Notes under the pieces: generated by a model | What the model was told of the DNA's origin: nothing | Database searches by the model: none | What the model saw: the letters and a program-made list of their open reading frames with translations, nothing else | Shown here: one piece after another, positions 11,696 through 24,053 of the stretch | Numbering within the stretch: the stretch's first letter is position 1 | How the letters are laid out: every line of letters begins with the position of its first letter | DNA from: Scenedesmus sp. ARA3 | Lineage: Eukaryota; Chlorophyta; Chlorophyceae; Sphaeropleales; Scenedesmaceae | DNA length: 64,000 nt | NCBI GenBank assembly: GCA_004335835.1 | Contig: RWJK01000577.1 | Location: forward strand, 54,901-118,900 | Direction: 5' to 3' | Program-made: the position numbers and the translations under genes

Positions 11696-14600
11696 GCCGG
11701 CCTTGACCAGCTTGCCGCATCTGTCTGTTGTCATACGTTGGCTGGTCTCTCAAAGCTTGCTGCGACCTGTTCATGCCACTGACAATGCTGCTGCTGCTGC
11801 TGCCGCCGCTGCTCCATGCTGCCAGGTACATGCTTGTGGCTCCCTCTGAGGGCTGCCAGCCTCAGAACCGGCTGTTCTACCTGGACTTGCAGCAGGTGCC
11901 CAAGCGCGCTGACGGCGCACTGGACTTCAGCAGCTTTGACTTTTTCAAGGGTGCGCTTGCGGCTGTGATGACACAAAAACAACATGTACATCCCGCATTG
12001 TCATGATTTTTACCCGCATGTCATTCAGCAGCATCGCCTTCTTTCATTGGAACGTAACAGTGTGCTGCAGCTGGCGATTTGAGGTGATGTCTGATCCCCC
12101 TGCAAGTAATTCTACATGTGTATGGCATGTTGTGTTCATCGCATGGCTTGCAGGCTCGTCCCCGCTGCCGCTGGTGAAGCTGGTTGACAACTTTGAGGCC
12201 AGCTGGGACTACGTGGCCAATGAGGGCAGCAGCTTCAGCTTCAAAACCAACCTGGACGCGCCGCGGTACAGGTGCGGCAGCAGCAGCAGCAACAGCAACA
12301 AAGCAATGTGCTTTTTTTTCTGGCAGGGACCTGCTCAGCTTAGTTGGCTCTTGCTGGCTGTCAAGGGAGGCATCAGCTGCTTGCCTGGTCTGCCCTCTGC
12401 TCTGTGCTGCTCTGTGCTGTGCTCGAGCCCAGGGTGGTGCTTGTGGACATCTCCGCGCATGTGCCCCCGTCCAGCTAAGCTGACGTCTGCCACCCTTGTG
12501 ATAAGAATCTGATGCCCTCATGCTGTGTTATGTTGATCTGTACCGGGCCAGGGTGGTGCGTGTGGACATCACCTCCCCCGGGCCCCCCTCCAGCTGGGCT
12601 GACGTCATCCCGCAGCACCCCAAGCACCTGCTGCAGTCTGCAGTGGCACTCAAGGGTGATGCGCTGGTGGTGCGCCACCTGGCTGACGTGAAGGCGGCAC
12701 TGGCCCTGCACAAGCTTAGCAGCGGCGAGAGGGTCCAGGTGCGGCCAGACCGCTAACTTTACTATACAATGCGCGCTGTTCTATTTGGCTGCGTAGCACA
12801 CGTGTTGCTGATGGGTGTCTGTGTTTTCAGGGATGTGGTCGGTGTGCAGCAGATGCTAGCTATGCTGCACGCGCTTGGAAAAGGGGGATAGTCTCTGCGG
12901 CCGGTTGTGCTGCGCTGTGATGCTGTGCTTCAACTTGAGTTGGGTGGCAAGGGACGCAGCCGCAGTCTTACGTAGCTGATGCACATGCTGTCTGTCGCTG
13001 GCCCTGCCGCCTGCCATTCTTCGTGCTGCACGCCTGCAGGAGTTTGAGCTGCCGGGCATCGGCAGCATCGGCGGCTTCAGCGGGGACCGCAAGAGCAGCG
13101 AGTTCTTCTTCAGCTTCACCAGTGAGTGAGCGGCAACGTTGATACTGTTGTTGCCCTTATGGACAGAGAAGCGACTGCAGGCCACCAGCGGAAGCTATTT
13201 CAGTGCAGCCACTGCGGTTCAAGGGGAAAATCACTGGCTGTTGCGCTTTTGCGGCACTTGTCTGGAAACCTACCACTTTGCTGCCTGGCGCTGCCGTTGT
13301 GTTTGGTGCGTCAGTAAGTCAGCTGCTGCTGCTGCTGCTGCTGCTGGCGTGCAGGCTTTGTTGAGCCTGGGGCCACGTACCGCGTTGACTTGGCTGCCGC
13401 CAGCCCTGGCCCGGAGCTGTTCAGGGCCACACAGCTCAAGGTGCCACACAACCCAGCCGACTACGAAGTCAAACAGGTGGGCGGCATGGCTACCACAATT
13501 AGTCAGTATGCGGCTGCACTGCCATTTGAACAGCACTCGTGGCAGTATGTATGTGACGCGTGGCAGAGCGAGTGCATGTGTGCCGTGAAGTGTTGAATGT
13601 GCACTCAACCGAGGTATGATGTATGCTGTGGCCTGCTGCCCTGCAGGTGTTTGTGACCAGCAAGGATGGCGTGCAGGTGCCAATGTTCATCACACACAGG
13701 TGGGTTGCCCTGCTTCTGCACTTGTTGCTGCTGTGGCGATGGTGGCGCAGCCTATGTATGCATGGAGCATTGCGCCGCCGTCAAAGCTGCATAGGAGGCG
13801 GTGCCTTTGGAAGCATGTTCTTGATCCTTGAGGTGCCTGCTGCCGCTGCTGCCACCTGTGCCTGCAGGAAGGGGCTGCAGCTGGATGGCAGCAACCCAAC
13901 CCTGCTGTACGGCTACGGTGAGCGTGGCTTCAAGCTGCTGCTGTACAGCTGTACTCTGTGTATGCCGTACTATGTGCGCCGACCATGCGGCGCCTTGATC
14001 TGCCTGATGCGCCCTTGTTGGCCTCTGCTTTTGTGACCATGCTGGGCCATGCGCGTCTACAATGGTACCTAGCGTTGCTGTTGATGGCGCCTTGCACTGC
14101 TCGTCTCTTGCACAGATGCTGCACATGCCTGCTTGTTGCTGCTGCTGTCACTGCCGTTGCTGTCGCTTTCTGTTACCGCAACGAACCTGCCCTCACATCC
14201 TGACGGTGCATCACGCAATGTCTGCCACACTCATCCCATGCTGCCGCAGGCGGCTTCAACATCAGCCTTGAGCCAGGCTTCAGTGCCAGCCGCCTGGCCT
14301 GGCTGGCAGGCTACAACGGCGTGTACGCGCAGGTGCGCTTGCGGCTGCGCAGCAGGCAATGGCATGGCAGTGGCATGCATGGCACAGCGTGCCTAGGACA
14401 GCTTGTGTCTTTTCTGCTGCAGCAGGGGTGGAGTGGCGTCTATGGTGAACCTGCAACGCACACCTGCAAGATTTGCTGTGCATTGCATACGTATGTGAGT
14501 GTTTCCGCATGGCAGGAATGCTCCGGCATGCCCAGCAGCACTTGAGCCCTTGCTGGTTGCGTGTACTAGTGACAGAGTGCATTGCGTTATGCAGTTCCAC

Positions 14601-16206
14601 ACCTTTGCTACCGCTTGCCTTGCTTGCAGGCCAACCTGAGGGGCGGTGGTGAGTATGGCGTGGACTGGCGCAACGCAGGCAGCAAGGTCAACAAGCAGAA
14701 CGTGTTCAACGACTTCCAGGTGCGAACAGCAGGCTGTGCTTCAAGCAGGAGTCTTGCAGGAGGCCGCACCCCTTTTGCCCGCTGTAAGCGGCGTTTTGCA
14801 CATGCTGCACACGTTAAGTTTGTACTTTGGCAGTATCCTTTGGCTCCACAGTTGTAATGTGGTATGCATTGCATGTGCACTCTCGCAAGCAACTCAACGT
14901 ATGCATGTTTGTGACATGAGTCCAGCTCAGCACTGCCTGGGCGCTCAACCTCAATGCATGCCGCACTGCTGCACTGCTGCGCTGCTGCAGGCATGTGCAG
15001 AGTACCTGCAGCAGCAGGGCTACTGCACGCCTGCTAAGCTGGCCATCCAGGGCGGCAGCAATGGCGGGCTGCTGGTGGCTGCATGCATAAACCAGCGGCC
15101 AGACCTGTTCTGCTGCGGCATTGCACAGGTCGGTGGGCTTGTGCTAACAGGCGTGTTGGTGTGCAGCTTGCTAACCGTTGCGTGTAAGGTGTTCGGCTGT
15201 GCTGTGGCTTATGCTTTGAGCTTCCTTGGCTGCTTGCCACTGCATCAGCTGTCCCCCGCACTGCAGATGCAAGCTGCGGCAGCGCTCGGCGCACCGTTGC
15301 GCCTCACAAGCAGGCATCACTGCCTGTAGCAACTGCTGCACCGCCACCCTGCCGCATCCTGCTTGTGTTATGTCTGCTCTCTTCCTGCGCTCAAGTGGGG
15401 CGCGGGGCCGATGGCGTTATGCTATGGCTTGTTGGGCATGTTGAAGTTGATGGTGTTGATCTGCTCTTTTTGTGTCCTCTACTGCCCTGCCAGGTGGGCG
15501 TGATGGACATGCTGCGCTTCCACAAGTTCACTATTGGCCACGCATGGATCACAGACTACGGCAGCCCCGATGAAGCTGAGGAGTTTGCCTTCATCGCGCC
15601 CTACAGCCCGCTGCACAACGTGGCGGTGCCGGCGGGCGGCAGCAGGCAGTACCCGGCAATGATTCTGGCCACAGGAGACCACGATGACAGGTGCGGCTTG
15701 CAATCAATTGATGCCTGCCTCTGGCTGGTGATGCGCTGCAGAAGCATGAGTGTACACGAGTTCTTTTGTGTGCTGTTGTAATGGGCTCACTTGGAAGGGG
15801 AGTGCAGATTCCTTGGCACCATAATCTTCTGAGGTCTGCACAGGCCATTGCCCTCATGCGTGTGATGCTGTAGTACACAGTGCTTGATGTTTCCTTGTCC
15901 TTGCTGTTCGGCTGCTTTCTGCGGCGCAGGGTGGTGCCGCTGCACAGCTTGAAGCTGATTGCTGAGCTGCAGCACCAGCTGGCAGCAGCAGCACCAGACG
16001 CTAGCCAGCAGCGCAACCCGCTGCTGATTCGCGTGGAGGTGCGTGCTGGGCACGGCGCAGGCAAGCCCACTGCCAAGATTATCGCTGAAACCTCGGACCT
16101 GCTAGGGTTTGCAGCACAGTGCGTGGGGGCCAGCTGGATGGCTGCGGATGCGCCGGCAGCAGCAGCAGCCGATGCCGATGGCGTGGATGCAAAAGCAAGC
16201 GTCTAG
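8157..16206 (+). CDS. POP: Prolyl oligopeptidase (S9A), 23 exons, with possible transit peptide
   Basis: Serine peptidase cleaving short peptides after proline. Exons: 8157-8259, 8343-8389, 8563-8662, 8977-9043, 9313-9371, 9561-9631, 9889-9965, 10314-10377, 10602-10714, 10996-11042, 11528-11654, 11826-11950, 12154-12271, 12552-12738, 13040-13121, 13355-13476, 13647-13699, 13868-13917, 14250-14332, 14630-14719, 14991-15128, 15494-15690, 15930-16206. All phases agree, giving 798 residues. The seven-bladed propeller comes first ([26 protein letters not shown]), then the alpha/beta hydrolase domain with Ser618 in GGSNGG, Asp705 in GDHDDR and His748 in AGHGAG. The first 28 residues ([14 protein letters not shown]...) look like an organelle leader; an in-frame Met at 8241 (MAPAAKG) would give a 770-residue cytosolic form. 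Introns 10 and 13 hold decayed exon copies. Confidence 0.95.
11330..11475 (+). repeat. Two decayed copies of the intron/exon 11 junction of the POP gene
   Basis: Segments at 11330-11380 and 11430-11475 repeat the sequence around the true acceptor and exon 11 head (about 11510-11560), including ACACCAACCAGAACC and the CTGCTGTG block. They are about 90 bases apart, and both lack a continuing frame. Confidence 0.8.
12431..12492 (+). repeat. Decayed copy of the POP exon 14 head
   Basis: Matches 12550-12611 (acceptor plus VVRVDI coding start) at a distance of 119 bases. The copy has a stop codon (CAGCTAAGC) where the true exon reads CAGCTGGGC. Confidence 0.8.
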
Positions 16207-16640
16207 GGAGATGTTGTAGTGCTATATCTACCTAGGGCTGTAACAGGGCTGCCAACTTTCCTCCTGTTTTCTCTCTTCGCTGCCTGCATGGAGTGATTGG
16301 CGCAGCACTTCATGCCGTCTGCACATGACGTGGTTTGTTCGTCCATGTCAGTACAGCCTCATCATAGCAGTGGACAATTTGCCAGCTGCAGTCAGGGTGG
16401 TCCGACCACTGGCGGTGCTAGTGTTCAATGACGAACCTGCACACTCACGTGCGGTCTCGAAACAACTGGACGACACATACTCTGTTCATTCATATTTACC
16501 TGCTGTTACAACAGCCGCGAGCAGAGGTGATGCGTGAATGCGACGACGAACTGGGCTCATGCTCGCAGCAGGGTGGTCGGACGCGTCAAGCGCATCTCAC
16601 AGCCAGTCGATCTGTCACTTAACCACTGCAACTTGACTGT
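16207..16640. other. Gap between POP and the BTB gene
   Basis: Contains the POP 3' end and presumably the first exon or exons of the BTB gene, which I could not resolve. Nothing else is recognisable. Confidence 0.35.
16239..16243 (+). terminator. Candidate TGTAA poly(A) signal for the POP gene
   Basis: TGTAA lies 33 bases after the stop codon at 16206, the kind of distance expected for a chlorophyte poly(A) signal, though a little close. Confidence 0.45.
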
Positions 16641-18447
16641 TTCCCTGCCCACAACTTCATCTTGGACAATAGCGAGTACTTCATGGTGCAGCAGGTGCGC
16701 TGTGGTGCCTCAATGTAGTGCTGCAGATGCACTGCGCGTGCAGGCACCAGCAGTGCCAAGTTGGTGCATCAACGCTGCTTTGCATAGCACCGCAGGCGCC
16801 GCACATGAACCTGAGCTACCACTGGGCTCAGCCATGCGTGCCATGCAAGCAGCAGCAACAACAGGAAAGACAGGGGCTGCAGCAGGTGCCACAAGCAGTA
16901 TCTTTGACACAAGCCACGCGATGATTTTTCAACCAGGCGCACGCAGTGCCATTGTCAGAGCCACCAGAAGTCACAGCATGGAAGCACATCACAGCATTAC
17001 AAGACCCCACTGTTGTCGTGCATAACTTGCTTGGTACCTGGTATTTACTCAATGCAGTTCTTCTGCTTGAATACAGGCACAGCGTTGGCAAGCAAGCCAA
17101 GAGGATTCCTTGACCCTCAACAATGGAGCACACAATGGCAGCAGCCCCAGCAGCAGCAGCAGCAGTCTCAGCAGCAGCAGCAGCAGCAGCAGCAGTGCTG
17201 CGCGTGCTGAGCGGCCAGCAGTGCACCTGACTATCGACACTGCAGAGCAGCTGCCTGCAGCACAGGCAGTCATAGCAGCAATGTACAGCGTGCCTGACGC
17301 CATCAGCAGCCTAGACCAGCAGCAGCTGGTGCACGCTGCTGTCATAGCAGACATGGTGAATGCAGAGGCTGCAGGACAGCAGGCATTGCAAGCAGCAGCA
17401 AAGTCAAAACAGGGCCTTGCACCAGCAGCGCTAGAGGCGATGACAGTTCTGCATGTGTGGCCTGCCTGTCTGCTGCGGCGGCTGCCAAGCATTCTGAAGC
17501 GTGCGCCCTGCTGCAAGGACTGCAAGGCAGATCTAGCAGCAGTTGCAACTGCTGATGCCGGCGGCAGGATACAGCAGCTGCTGGTTGCTGCTTTGGGTGA
17601 CCTGCAGGCGGTGTGGTCAGATGCACAGCTGCAGGCGGCGCTGCTGGGGCTGCCGCTGCCAGCAATGCAGCTGCTGCTCAGCTCAGACAAGCTGTGTGTG
17701 CCGTCAGAGGACACCGTGCTGTATTCAGCCAAGCAGTACGTGGCGGCACAGACGGACAGCGCAGCGAAGGCAGCCGCCAAAGCAGCACTGCCGCAGCTGG
17801 TGCGTGCGCCGCAGCTCTCGATGTTTGCGCTGTCTTGCGCTGCACAGCCATCAGACAGCCACCAGCAGCTGCTTGGCTTCTATGCTCAGAAGCTGCGGGA
17901 CCTGCTGCCTCTGAGACGTATTGCTACTGCCGAGGAGCTGCCTGCTGCACTGGAGTCAATGAAGGGTGTGCCAGCCAGCTGGCAGCTAGGCCCTCGCCAG
18001 GTCAGGCCCCTGGAGGATGGTGTGCGGCTGGAGTGGCGGCTGCCAGTGCAGCAGCTGCAGCAGGCCTGCAGGGACAGCTTTGCACAGCGAAAGGCAGTGA
18101 GCATCCTCAGCCCCGCCAGCCCTCCCTTGGGTGGTGTTGCCTGGCACATTATGGTTCAGTGTGTGCAGCAGGAGGGTGGCACAGTGGTAGGGCTGTATGT
18201 AGGGCCAGTGCTAGGGCAGGTGCCAGCGAGCATCTTCTTCAAGTTCAAGTACTCAGTGTCTTGGCAGGGCTCCAAGCAGACGACAAGCAGTCTCTGCGTC
18301 AACATTTGCCAGTATTGGGGCTACCAGATCTTTCCCGAGCTGCATGCTATGGCAGGTGACGGCTGGGATGCAGCAGCCTGGGCGGCTGCAGGCATGCCAA
18401 CAGCAGGCGATACGCTGCTGGAGCTGTGCGTGCACAGCGTGCAGTGA
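16641..18447 (+). CDS. BTB-BACK domain protein (5' end unresolved)
   Basis: Probably a substrate adaptor for a Cullin-3 type ubiquitin ligase, judged only from its domains. An exon ending at 16694 encodes FPAHNFILDNSEYFMVQQ, the BTB hydrophobic core. A phase-0 GT-AG intron leads to an exon I place at 17212-18447 (412 codons). This holds the rest of the BTB fold (ELPAAQ-like block, AAMY), a BACK-like helical region (LLLSSDKLCVPSEDTVLYSAKQYV), and a C-terminal beta-rich region (WHIMVQC ... VGLYVGPVLGQVPASIFFKFKYSV) that resembles a MATH/TRAF-like fold, an uncertain call. Upstream of 16641 the frame meets a stop at about 16620 and a +1 frame would fit better, so the 5' exon may contain a frameshift, an assembly error or a missed intron. 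The start is unknown. Confidence 0.65.
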
Positions 18448-19532
18448 CACAACTGTCTTTCTGTCGGCATGTGCTTTGCATTGCTGTGCTTGTGTGGTGT
18501 GGTGAGGGTTGGTGCCCCTGCTGGCTCAGGGTGGCTTCGGAGTGATGCTGCCGTTGCCACACGGGCGTGTTTGCTTCTGTATGCAAGGCGGTGCTGCCTG
18601 GGAGAGGGTGGAGCATTGCCTGCATCAAATCCGCTCAACCTGCAACGTCATTGGCGCATGATGGTTGGCATTAGGCGGTATTGGCAGCTGCAGGTGTGTC
18701 AGGCATAGTCGACGGGCTGCTAGAGCTGCACGTGCAGAGCATACCGTGACAGCAGCACACTTGTGCTCAGTACTGTTAAATGATCAGTGATGTGTTGCAG
18801 CCGGCAACAGCTGTGGGTGCAGAGTGCTGGTGCAGACTCACTTTGCACAGTAACACTTTAGCACAGTGGTTTTTGCATCACCTGATGCACATCTATTTGT
18901 CAGCATGTTTTTATATTGCCTACACATCAAACCATCAGTGACGCTTTCCAGCCTTTGTCCCTTTGTCAACTATTGTGCCGTTGCTGCGCTTAAGTAGTAC
19001 ACATCAGCGGGTGACTGGAGATTCCCTTCTTTTGATTTGCTTGGCTGAAGCCACTCATCTAAAGAGTACCTGACAAGTGACAGCATCAGCACCATGAATG
19101 TGCATCAAATATGTTATTACACGGCCGCTTTGCAGCGGCTGAGGGTGCAACGTCAACAGGGCACAGCCGTCTGCTGTTTGCACCATGTCCGCAGGCGCAA
19201 ACGGTGCAGGCCCATCGATCAACTCTCAAAGTCCTCCCACCCCATTGCCCATGCCCGTTGTGATGCCAGTTGACGTATCACATCACAATACATGTGTGCA
19301 ACTGCATATCAGTCACCACCTCAGCCACACTGCAGTGGCAACGTCACATGTCAAGCCACAGGCACAGTGGTTGTACACTGCAGCAACCACGTCAGCAATA
19401 ACCATACAGCCACACACGCAGACTGCCAATACATGGCAGTCACCACTGACAGACGTGTTTCTGGACAGCACATACAGCTCAACTCATTCAGTCGATGTGG
19501 TCAACCATTGGTCAAAGATGCCGGCAGCAGGC
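18448..19532. other. Convergent 3' region between the BTB and LEA genes
   Basis: About 1.1 kb without a recognisable gene. It contains a decayed copy of the BTB gene end at 18677-18748 and presumably the 3' untranslated regions of both genes. Confidence 0.4.
18677..18748 (+). repeat. Decayed copy of the 3' end of the BTB coding sequence
   Basis: Aligns with 18383-18449 (CTGCAGG through GTGCAGTGAC), about 300 bases downstream, keeping CTGCTGGAGCTG-like and GTGCA blocks with scattered changes and a TAG inside. Confidence 0.65.
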
Positions 19533-21418
19533 TTAGGCCTGGCCACCCTTCTGGCCCATCTCGGAGTAGCCAGCGGAGGCGTCACCGCCGTGCTCAGCAG
19601 CCATCTGCTCCTTGCGGGCACTGCCACCCTTCTCACCACCCTGCAGAGTGTTGCGGGTGGGGTGGGGAGTTGGGTGGGCAGGGCAGCAGGGGAGGAAGCA
19701 CAACCTGTGTCAGCATCACGTCAACAGAAACCTCGCGTGCGGAGCTCGCAGGCAACAGTAGGCTCACATTGCTGCAGGACTTTTGACTGGAGACACTGGA
19801 AAGCCACCACTCTCACCCAATAGTTTGTTTTGCTGCAAACTTGACATTTTGCACAGCTACATTTAGCAAAGGGCAACAGAAGAAGCATGCAAGCACGCAG
19901 GTGCACCTGGTGTCCCATCTCGGAGTAGCCAGCGGAGACGTCACCGCCGTGCTCCTCAGCCATCTGGTCCTTGCGGGTCTCACCACCCTGCAGGCAGCAG
20001 CAGCAGCAGCAGCATGCCAAGTGAGTTGGTTGTGATGTACGCATCAGTATGCTGTGTACATCTGCATGTAGGGTGACAAGCTACCGCATCCAGGATCATT
20101 GGGACTGGCAAGGACTGAGACGTGTTCATGCAACTTGACAGGGGTGTTGTTGTTGGAGTACAGCTCTGCACGTAATTCAACATAGCAGCGTTGCGCAAGC
20201 AGCACCGGCTGGCAGCTGGGGCTCACCTTGGAGCCCATCTCAGCGTAGGCGGCGTGCACATCACCGCCGTGCTCGTTGGCCATCTGCTCCTTGCGGGCCT
20301 GCAGCAGCGAGGGAGGGAGCCAGGGGCAGTGGCAGGGGCGCCAACACATCGGTAAGGTGATGTAAATGAGTTGGGTGTGTTCTGTGCTGTGTTGACTGGC
20401 CCTTGAGGGTAGCACAAGCAAGGGCAAAGCAGGCAGGCTCAGTGCGCGCTTTGATGCACAGTTCATTCGTTGCAGGCAGCAAGGAATCTGATCTATGATT
20501 ACTTTGCAGTGGCAGCAAGGCTTCCTGCTCAGCAGCAGCAATGCATGCTCCACGCCAACGTGTACTGCACAGCAATGCATGCACAGCTCACCTGGCCGCC
20601 CAGCTGCCATCATCGAACACGGAAGCAGGCACGCGCAGCACAAACAAAGCAACAGTCAGTTCCACCCCAACCCTTGCCGCATCATGCATACAGCACAAGT
20701 CTAAGAGCAGCAGTAGCTCAGATGCGCAATCCTGGCGTCACCATGCAGGATGCAGTGCGTCATGCACAGCTCACCTCGCCACCAATCTGGCCACCCTTCA
20801 CACCACCAACCGCCTTCTTCTCGTTGGCTGCAATGAAGCAGGAGTGGGCAACAGGGCAGCAAGGCAGGGCATGTCAGGTCTTGCGTATGATGCATTGCTC
20901 AGCAGCAGGCATGTTGTGTAGCGCATTCAGGGTACCAGAGCTGGCAGCGTGGCATGACTAAAGAGACGAACAGACGCAGCTGATCAGCAGTGCATGTGTT
21001 TGTCTGTCAGCCTGCACAGTCATGGCTGGAAGGCAGCTGGCATGTCAGATGCACTGCATTGTAGCTGAGCTAGTAGCCGCTGAACCAAACAGCACTGCTG
21101 AAGTGAGCCACTCACTTCCAAGCTCCTCGTAGCCCTTGCCATACCTGTCCTGAGCAATCTGCAGGCGTCAAAGCAACAGCAAGTTACAGACTGCATGTTG
21201 TGTTGCAGAGCAGATGGAAATGCAGGTGGCAAGCATGATCAAGCGGTGCTGTTGTATCAGGCAGAATGCACTGCAGCTGTGCAGCAGCAGCTGCACTCGT
21301 GGCCACAGAAACCATGGAGCACTTGCAGGGTGGTTCAGCAGACAGTCAGCTGCTGCATAAATGCGTGCATTGAACTTACCTGCTCCTTCTGGTCCTGGCT
21401 CATGGGTCCCCTCTCCAT
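19533..21418 (-). CDS. LEA-like hydrophilic stress protein with three KGG-type modules
   Basis: Related to group 1 LEA / KGG stress proteins: Gly-rich, charged and probably disordered, protecting against drying or heat (role inferred from the family). Exons on the minus strand: 21418-21380, 21158-21116, 20827-20775, 20603-20592 (a 12-base microexon), 20298-20227, 19987-19907, 19640-19533, giving 135 residues. After MSQDQKEQ, YGKGYEELG and NEKKAVGGVKGG come three modules of the form RKxQMAxEHGGDVxAxYxEMG, each on its own exon, ending KGGQA. Only one Tyr-containing module is present in its divergent neighbour. A second in-frame Met lies at 21403 and would match the partner's MSENQKEE start. It is transcribed away from its sister gene. 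Confidence 0.85.
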
Positions 21419-21762
21419 TTTGAAGTCTGATTAGTTGCGGGAGTACGACTGTGAGTGCGACAGTAAGTCAATGCAGCGATTGTTAGCAAGCAGGCAGATT
21501 TTGTCGATCGCATACATGCGGCGTTTTATATAGCCGGTCGACGTGCATTTTCGACCACGTTTGGCTCGTGACGCTTTGGTGATCAGTAGCTGATCCGAGA
21601 TGACGTACCCTCCAAGGAACCCTCCTCGAACCTTCCTCGACGTAGCCTCTAGAAGAACATTCACATGCTTAGCGTAAAGCAACACTCAATCGCTGCTTTT
21701 TGGGTTGCTCGCCTGCATAACCTGCTCAACTTTTGTCAATCGGCCACTCGCCTTCTATCAAC
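21419..21762. promoter_or_regulatory. Bidirectional promoter of the LEA pair, with HSE-like sites and a TATA box
   Basis: 344 bases between two start codons. A TATA-like CTATATAAAA (minus strand, 21524-21533) lies about 110 bases upstream of the minus-strand gene's ATG. Two perfect nGAAnnTTCn heat-shock-element cores lie at 21627-21636 (CGAACCTTCC) and 21654-21663 (AGAACATTCA), with further GAA/TTC half sites around them (AAGGAAC, TCTAGAAG). Shared heat or stress induction is inferred. Confidence 0.6.
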
Positions 21763-22785
21763 ATGTCTGATACCGGCAGGATGAGCGAGAACCAAAAGGA
21801 AGAGGTGTGAACAGCAGGATAATGTGTTTAACGTATGATGTGATCAGCGATTGGTCTCAGGCTGCAGGATCGGGGTGCTTGCAGTTGCTGCCACGCGTGT
21901 CCAACGTGCCCAATTTGGCTGCTTGACTGTGCGTTATGACGGACCAACTGCTTTATTTTGTTGCAGATTGCACAGGAGAAGTATGGCAAGTCCTACGAGG
22001 AGCTCGGCAGTGAGTACGCCTGCGGGCAGCAGCAGCACGCCTGAGCCACAGGCTCGAGATCTGCCAAGATTCGCTGAGCTGCGAGCAGCAAAACGTCCGT
22101 GCTCAGCCCCTGCCGTGTGCATTTCCTGTTGATATCCCCTCAACGGTTCACTTTCAACTGCTTTCAGAGCTCTGCTTATTTCTTTAGTACAGCCTGCAGC
22201 AATGCACTGCAGTACTGCTGCAGCTAGCTCACTCTAGGCCGCTGTGCTGCTGGCTGTCTGCCACGTACACTACTAACCTCGCAGCCAACGAGAAGAAGGC
22301 TGTGGGTGGTGTGAAGGGTGGGGAGGCCCGCAAGCAGCAGATGGCTGATGAGGCAGGTGGAGATGTGCATGCTGCATACAGCGAGATGGGCTCCAAGGTG
22401 AGAAGCGCAGAGCAGTACAGCTGGGCAGCTGGCAGAACAAGTGTCAAGATTGCCACGCCAGGCTTGCCAGAGCGCTGTGTGCAGCATAGCCTGGGATGTC
22501 ATTGTTCTGCAGCCTGCTGCACATGGTGAACAGCGAGCGACAGCAATTAACGCAGCAGCAGCTTGCCTTTCAAAGGTTAGTCTCGTGCTCCCCAGACTGG
22601 ATGCACAGCAAAGACAGCAGCAACAGGAAAGGCACCAGCAGCTTGCTGGCAGCCTGGTCATGGAGTACATAGCTGTGTGAAATGCTACTTAGCCTTTGTT
22701 TGTGCTGTGGAAGTTGACCTACCTGTTTATGCTGCCTGCCCCGCTGCTGCGTATTCAGGGTGGCCGTTCCTCCAATGACGAGTAA
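21763..22785 (+). CDS. Short LEA-like hydrophilic stress protein, one module
   Basis: Sister of the minus-strand gene across the shared promoter. Exons 21763-21804, 21967-22009, 22285-22397, 22759-22785; phases agree, giving 74 residues. It reads MSDTGRMSENQKEE, then YGKSYEELG, NEKKAVGGVKGG, one module ARKQQMADEAGGDVHAAYSEMGSK and the end GGRSSNDE. The first three exon boundaries and phases match the sister gene exactly, so the two arose from one ancestor by inverted duplication. The 12-base microexon and two of the three modules are absent here. Confidence 0.85.
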
Positions 22786-24053
22786 TGCAGAATACTCTGG
22801 CGGGCTGCTGTGGATTGGAGTTGAGCTGTTGAGGAGTCGTACATGTGGATAACCGACAACCAGTTGTGCTACAAGAGTGGACGTTGTGGCTAGGTGGAGC
22901 ATTGTATCATTCAGCCACACAGAAGGTACTGATGAAGTGCCTTTACACATGCATGCAGTGTATTGCGTCAAGATGCCATCTACAGAGTTCTGCGGCAATG
23001 CAGTTGTTGCTGCTCTTGCAGATATCCGTTGCGGCTTTTCAGTGTACAGCCATGCATTCTACTGTGGTATGATCAATATAGGTTGTCAACTGAATCAGTT
23101 GACTACTGTTGGGTCATTGGTAACATCACAGCTTGTATTTTCGAGGGAAGGTCTCTGCAGACACTCTACAGACACTGCACGTGCAGATGGCAACAACTGC
23201 ATGCTGCTTGTGCGATATAAGCTTGTTACAGCAAGACACCAAGCCCTAGCCCATGCATTGGAACAGAGACAAGCAAACACACCAGCAACTTTTCTCATCA
23301 AACAGTTTTGCCCTGGTCTGCACATCACTGACTCCTACATACCTAAGCGCTACAGGTACAGATCCAGGCTACCTGTAAACAGAGTACATGCCCGAACAGA
23401 GTACATGCCAGTATAATGCAAGAGACCACATGCAAGACAGCATGACTACGCAAGCATGCACGCCAAACATTGGCACGTACAGGCAGCCAAAGCACTGCAG
23501 CTGACCAAAACTGCAGAGATGGGTGCTGCAAAAACTCTTCTTCACTACGTCCACGTTCGCCTTGCAACATAGCTATACAGTGGCCAAGGCAGAAGGCTGC
23601 CCATGCAGCTTCTGCCTTGACGCCTGCACTACAATAAATACATGCTGCGCGCAAAGTGACAGCACCGCATGCAAATATATGCCACAACCCATCACGATGT
23701 AGCATTCAGTGAGCTGAATGCAAGTGCACTCCTGGCCCCACTGGTTATGATCACATGCAACACGCAGGATGAACTGTCACATTGCTCTGTTGCTGATACC
23801 GCATGTGTTGAGAAAGGTGCGGATCAAGCATGCAAATACTGTCAACACCCCATGCCCACCACATGTGCAGACGGATACATTAACCTGTTGTTTTCATTTC
23901 AGACAGTCTGGCCTGTGAATAACAGAGTTTGTGGGCAAGCAACGCACGAGTATTCCTCACGCTAAAGTTGCCAACGTGATCACTGTGGATGATGAAATGC
24001 ACAGGACGAGGACTAAGAGAGCTGTGCCATGCAATCATCATGTACACTGGCTA
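22786..24053. other. Convergent 3' region downstream of the short LEA gene
   Basis: About 1.27 kb with no supported gene. A TGTAA near 23371 could end the LEA transcript. Open frames are short and unlike any family I know. Confidence 0.35.

Noticed and set aside
22845..23965. Several 70-180 codon frames after the short LEA gene
   Set aside because: No conserved motif and no consistent splicing; treated as 3' region.
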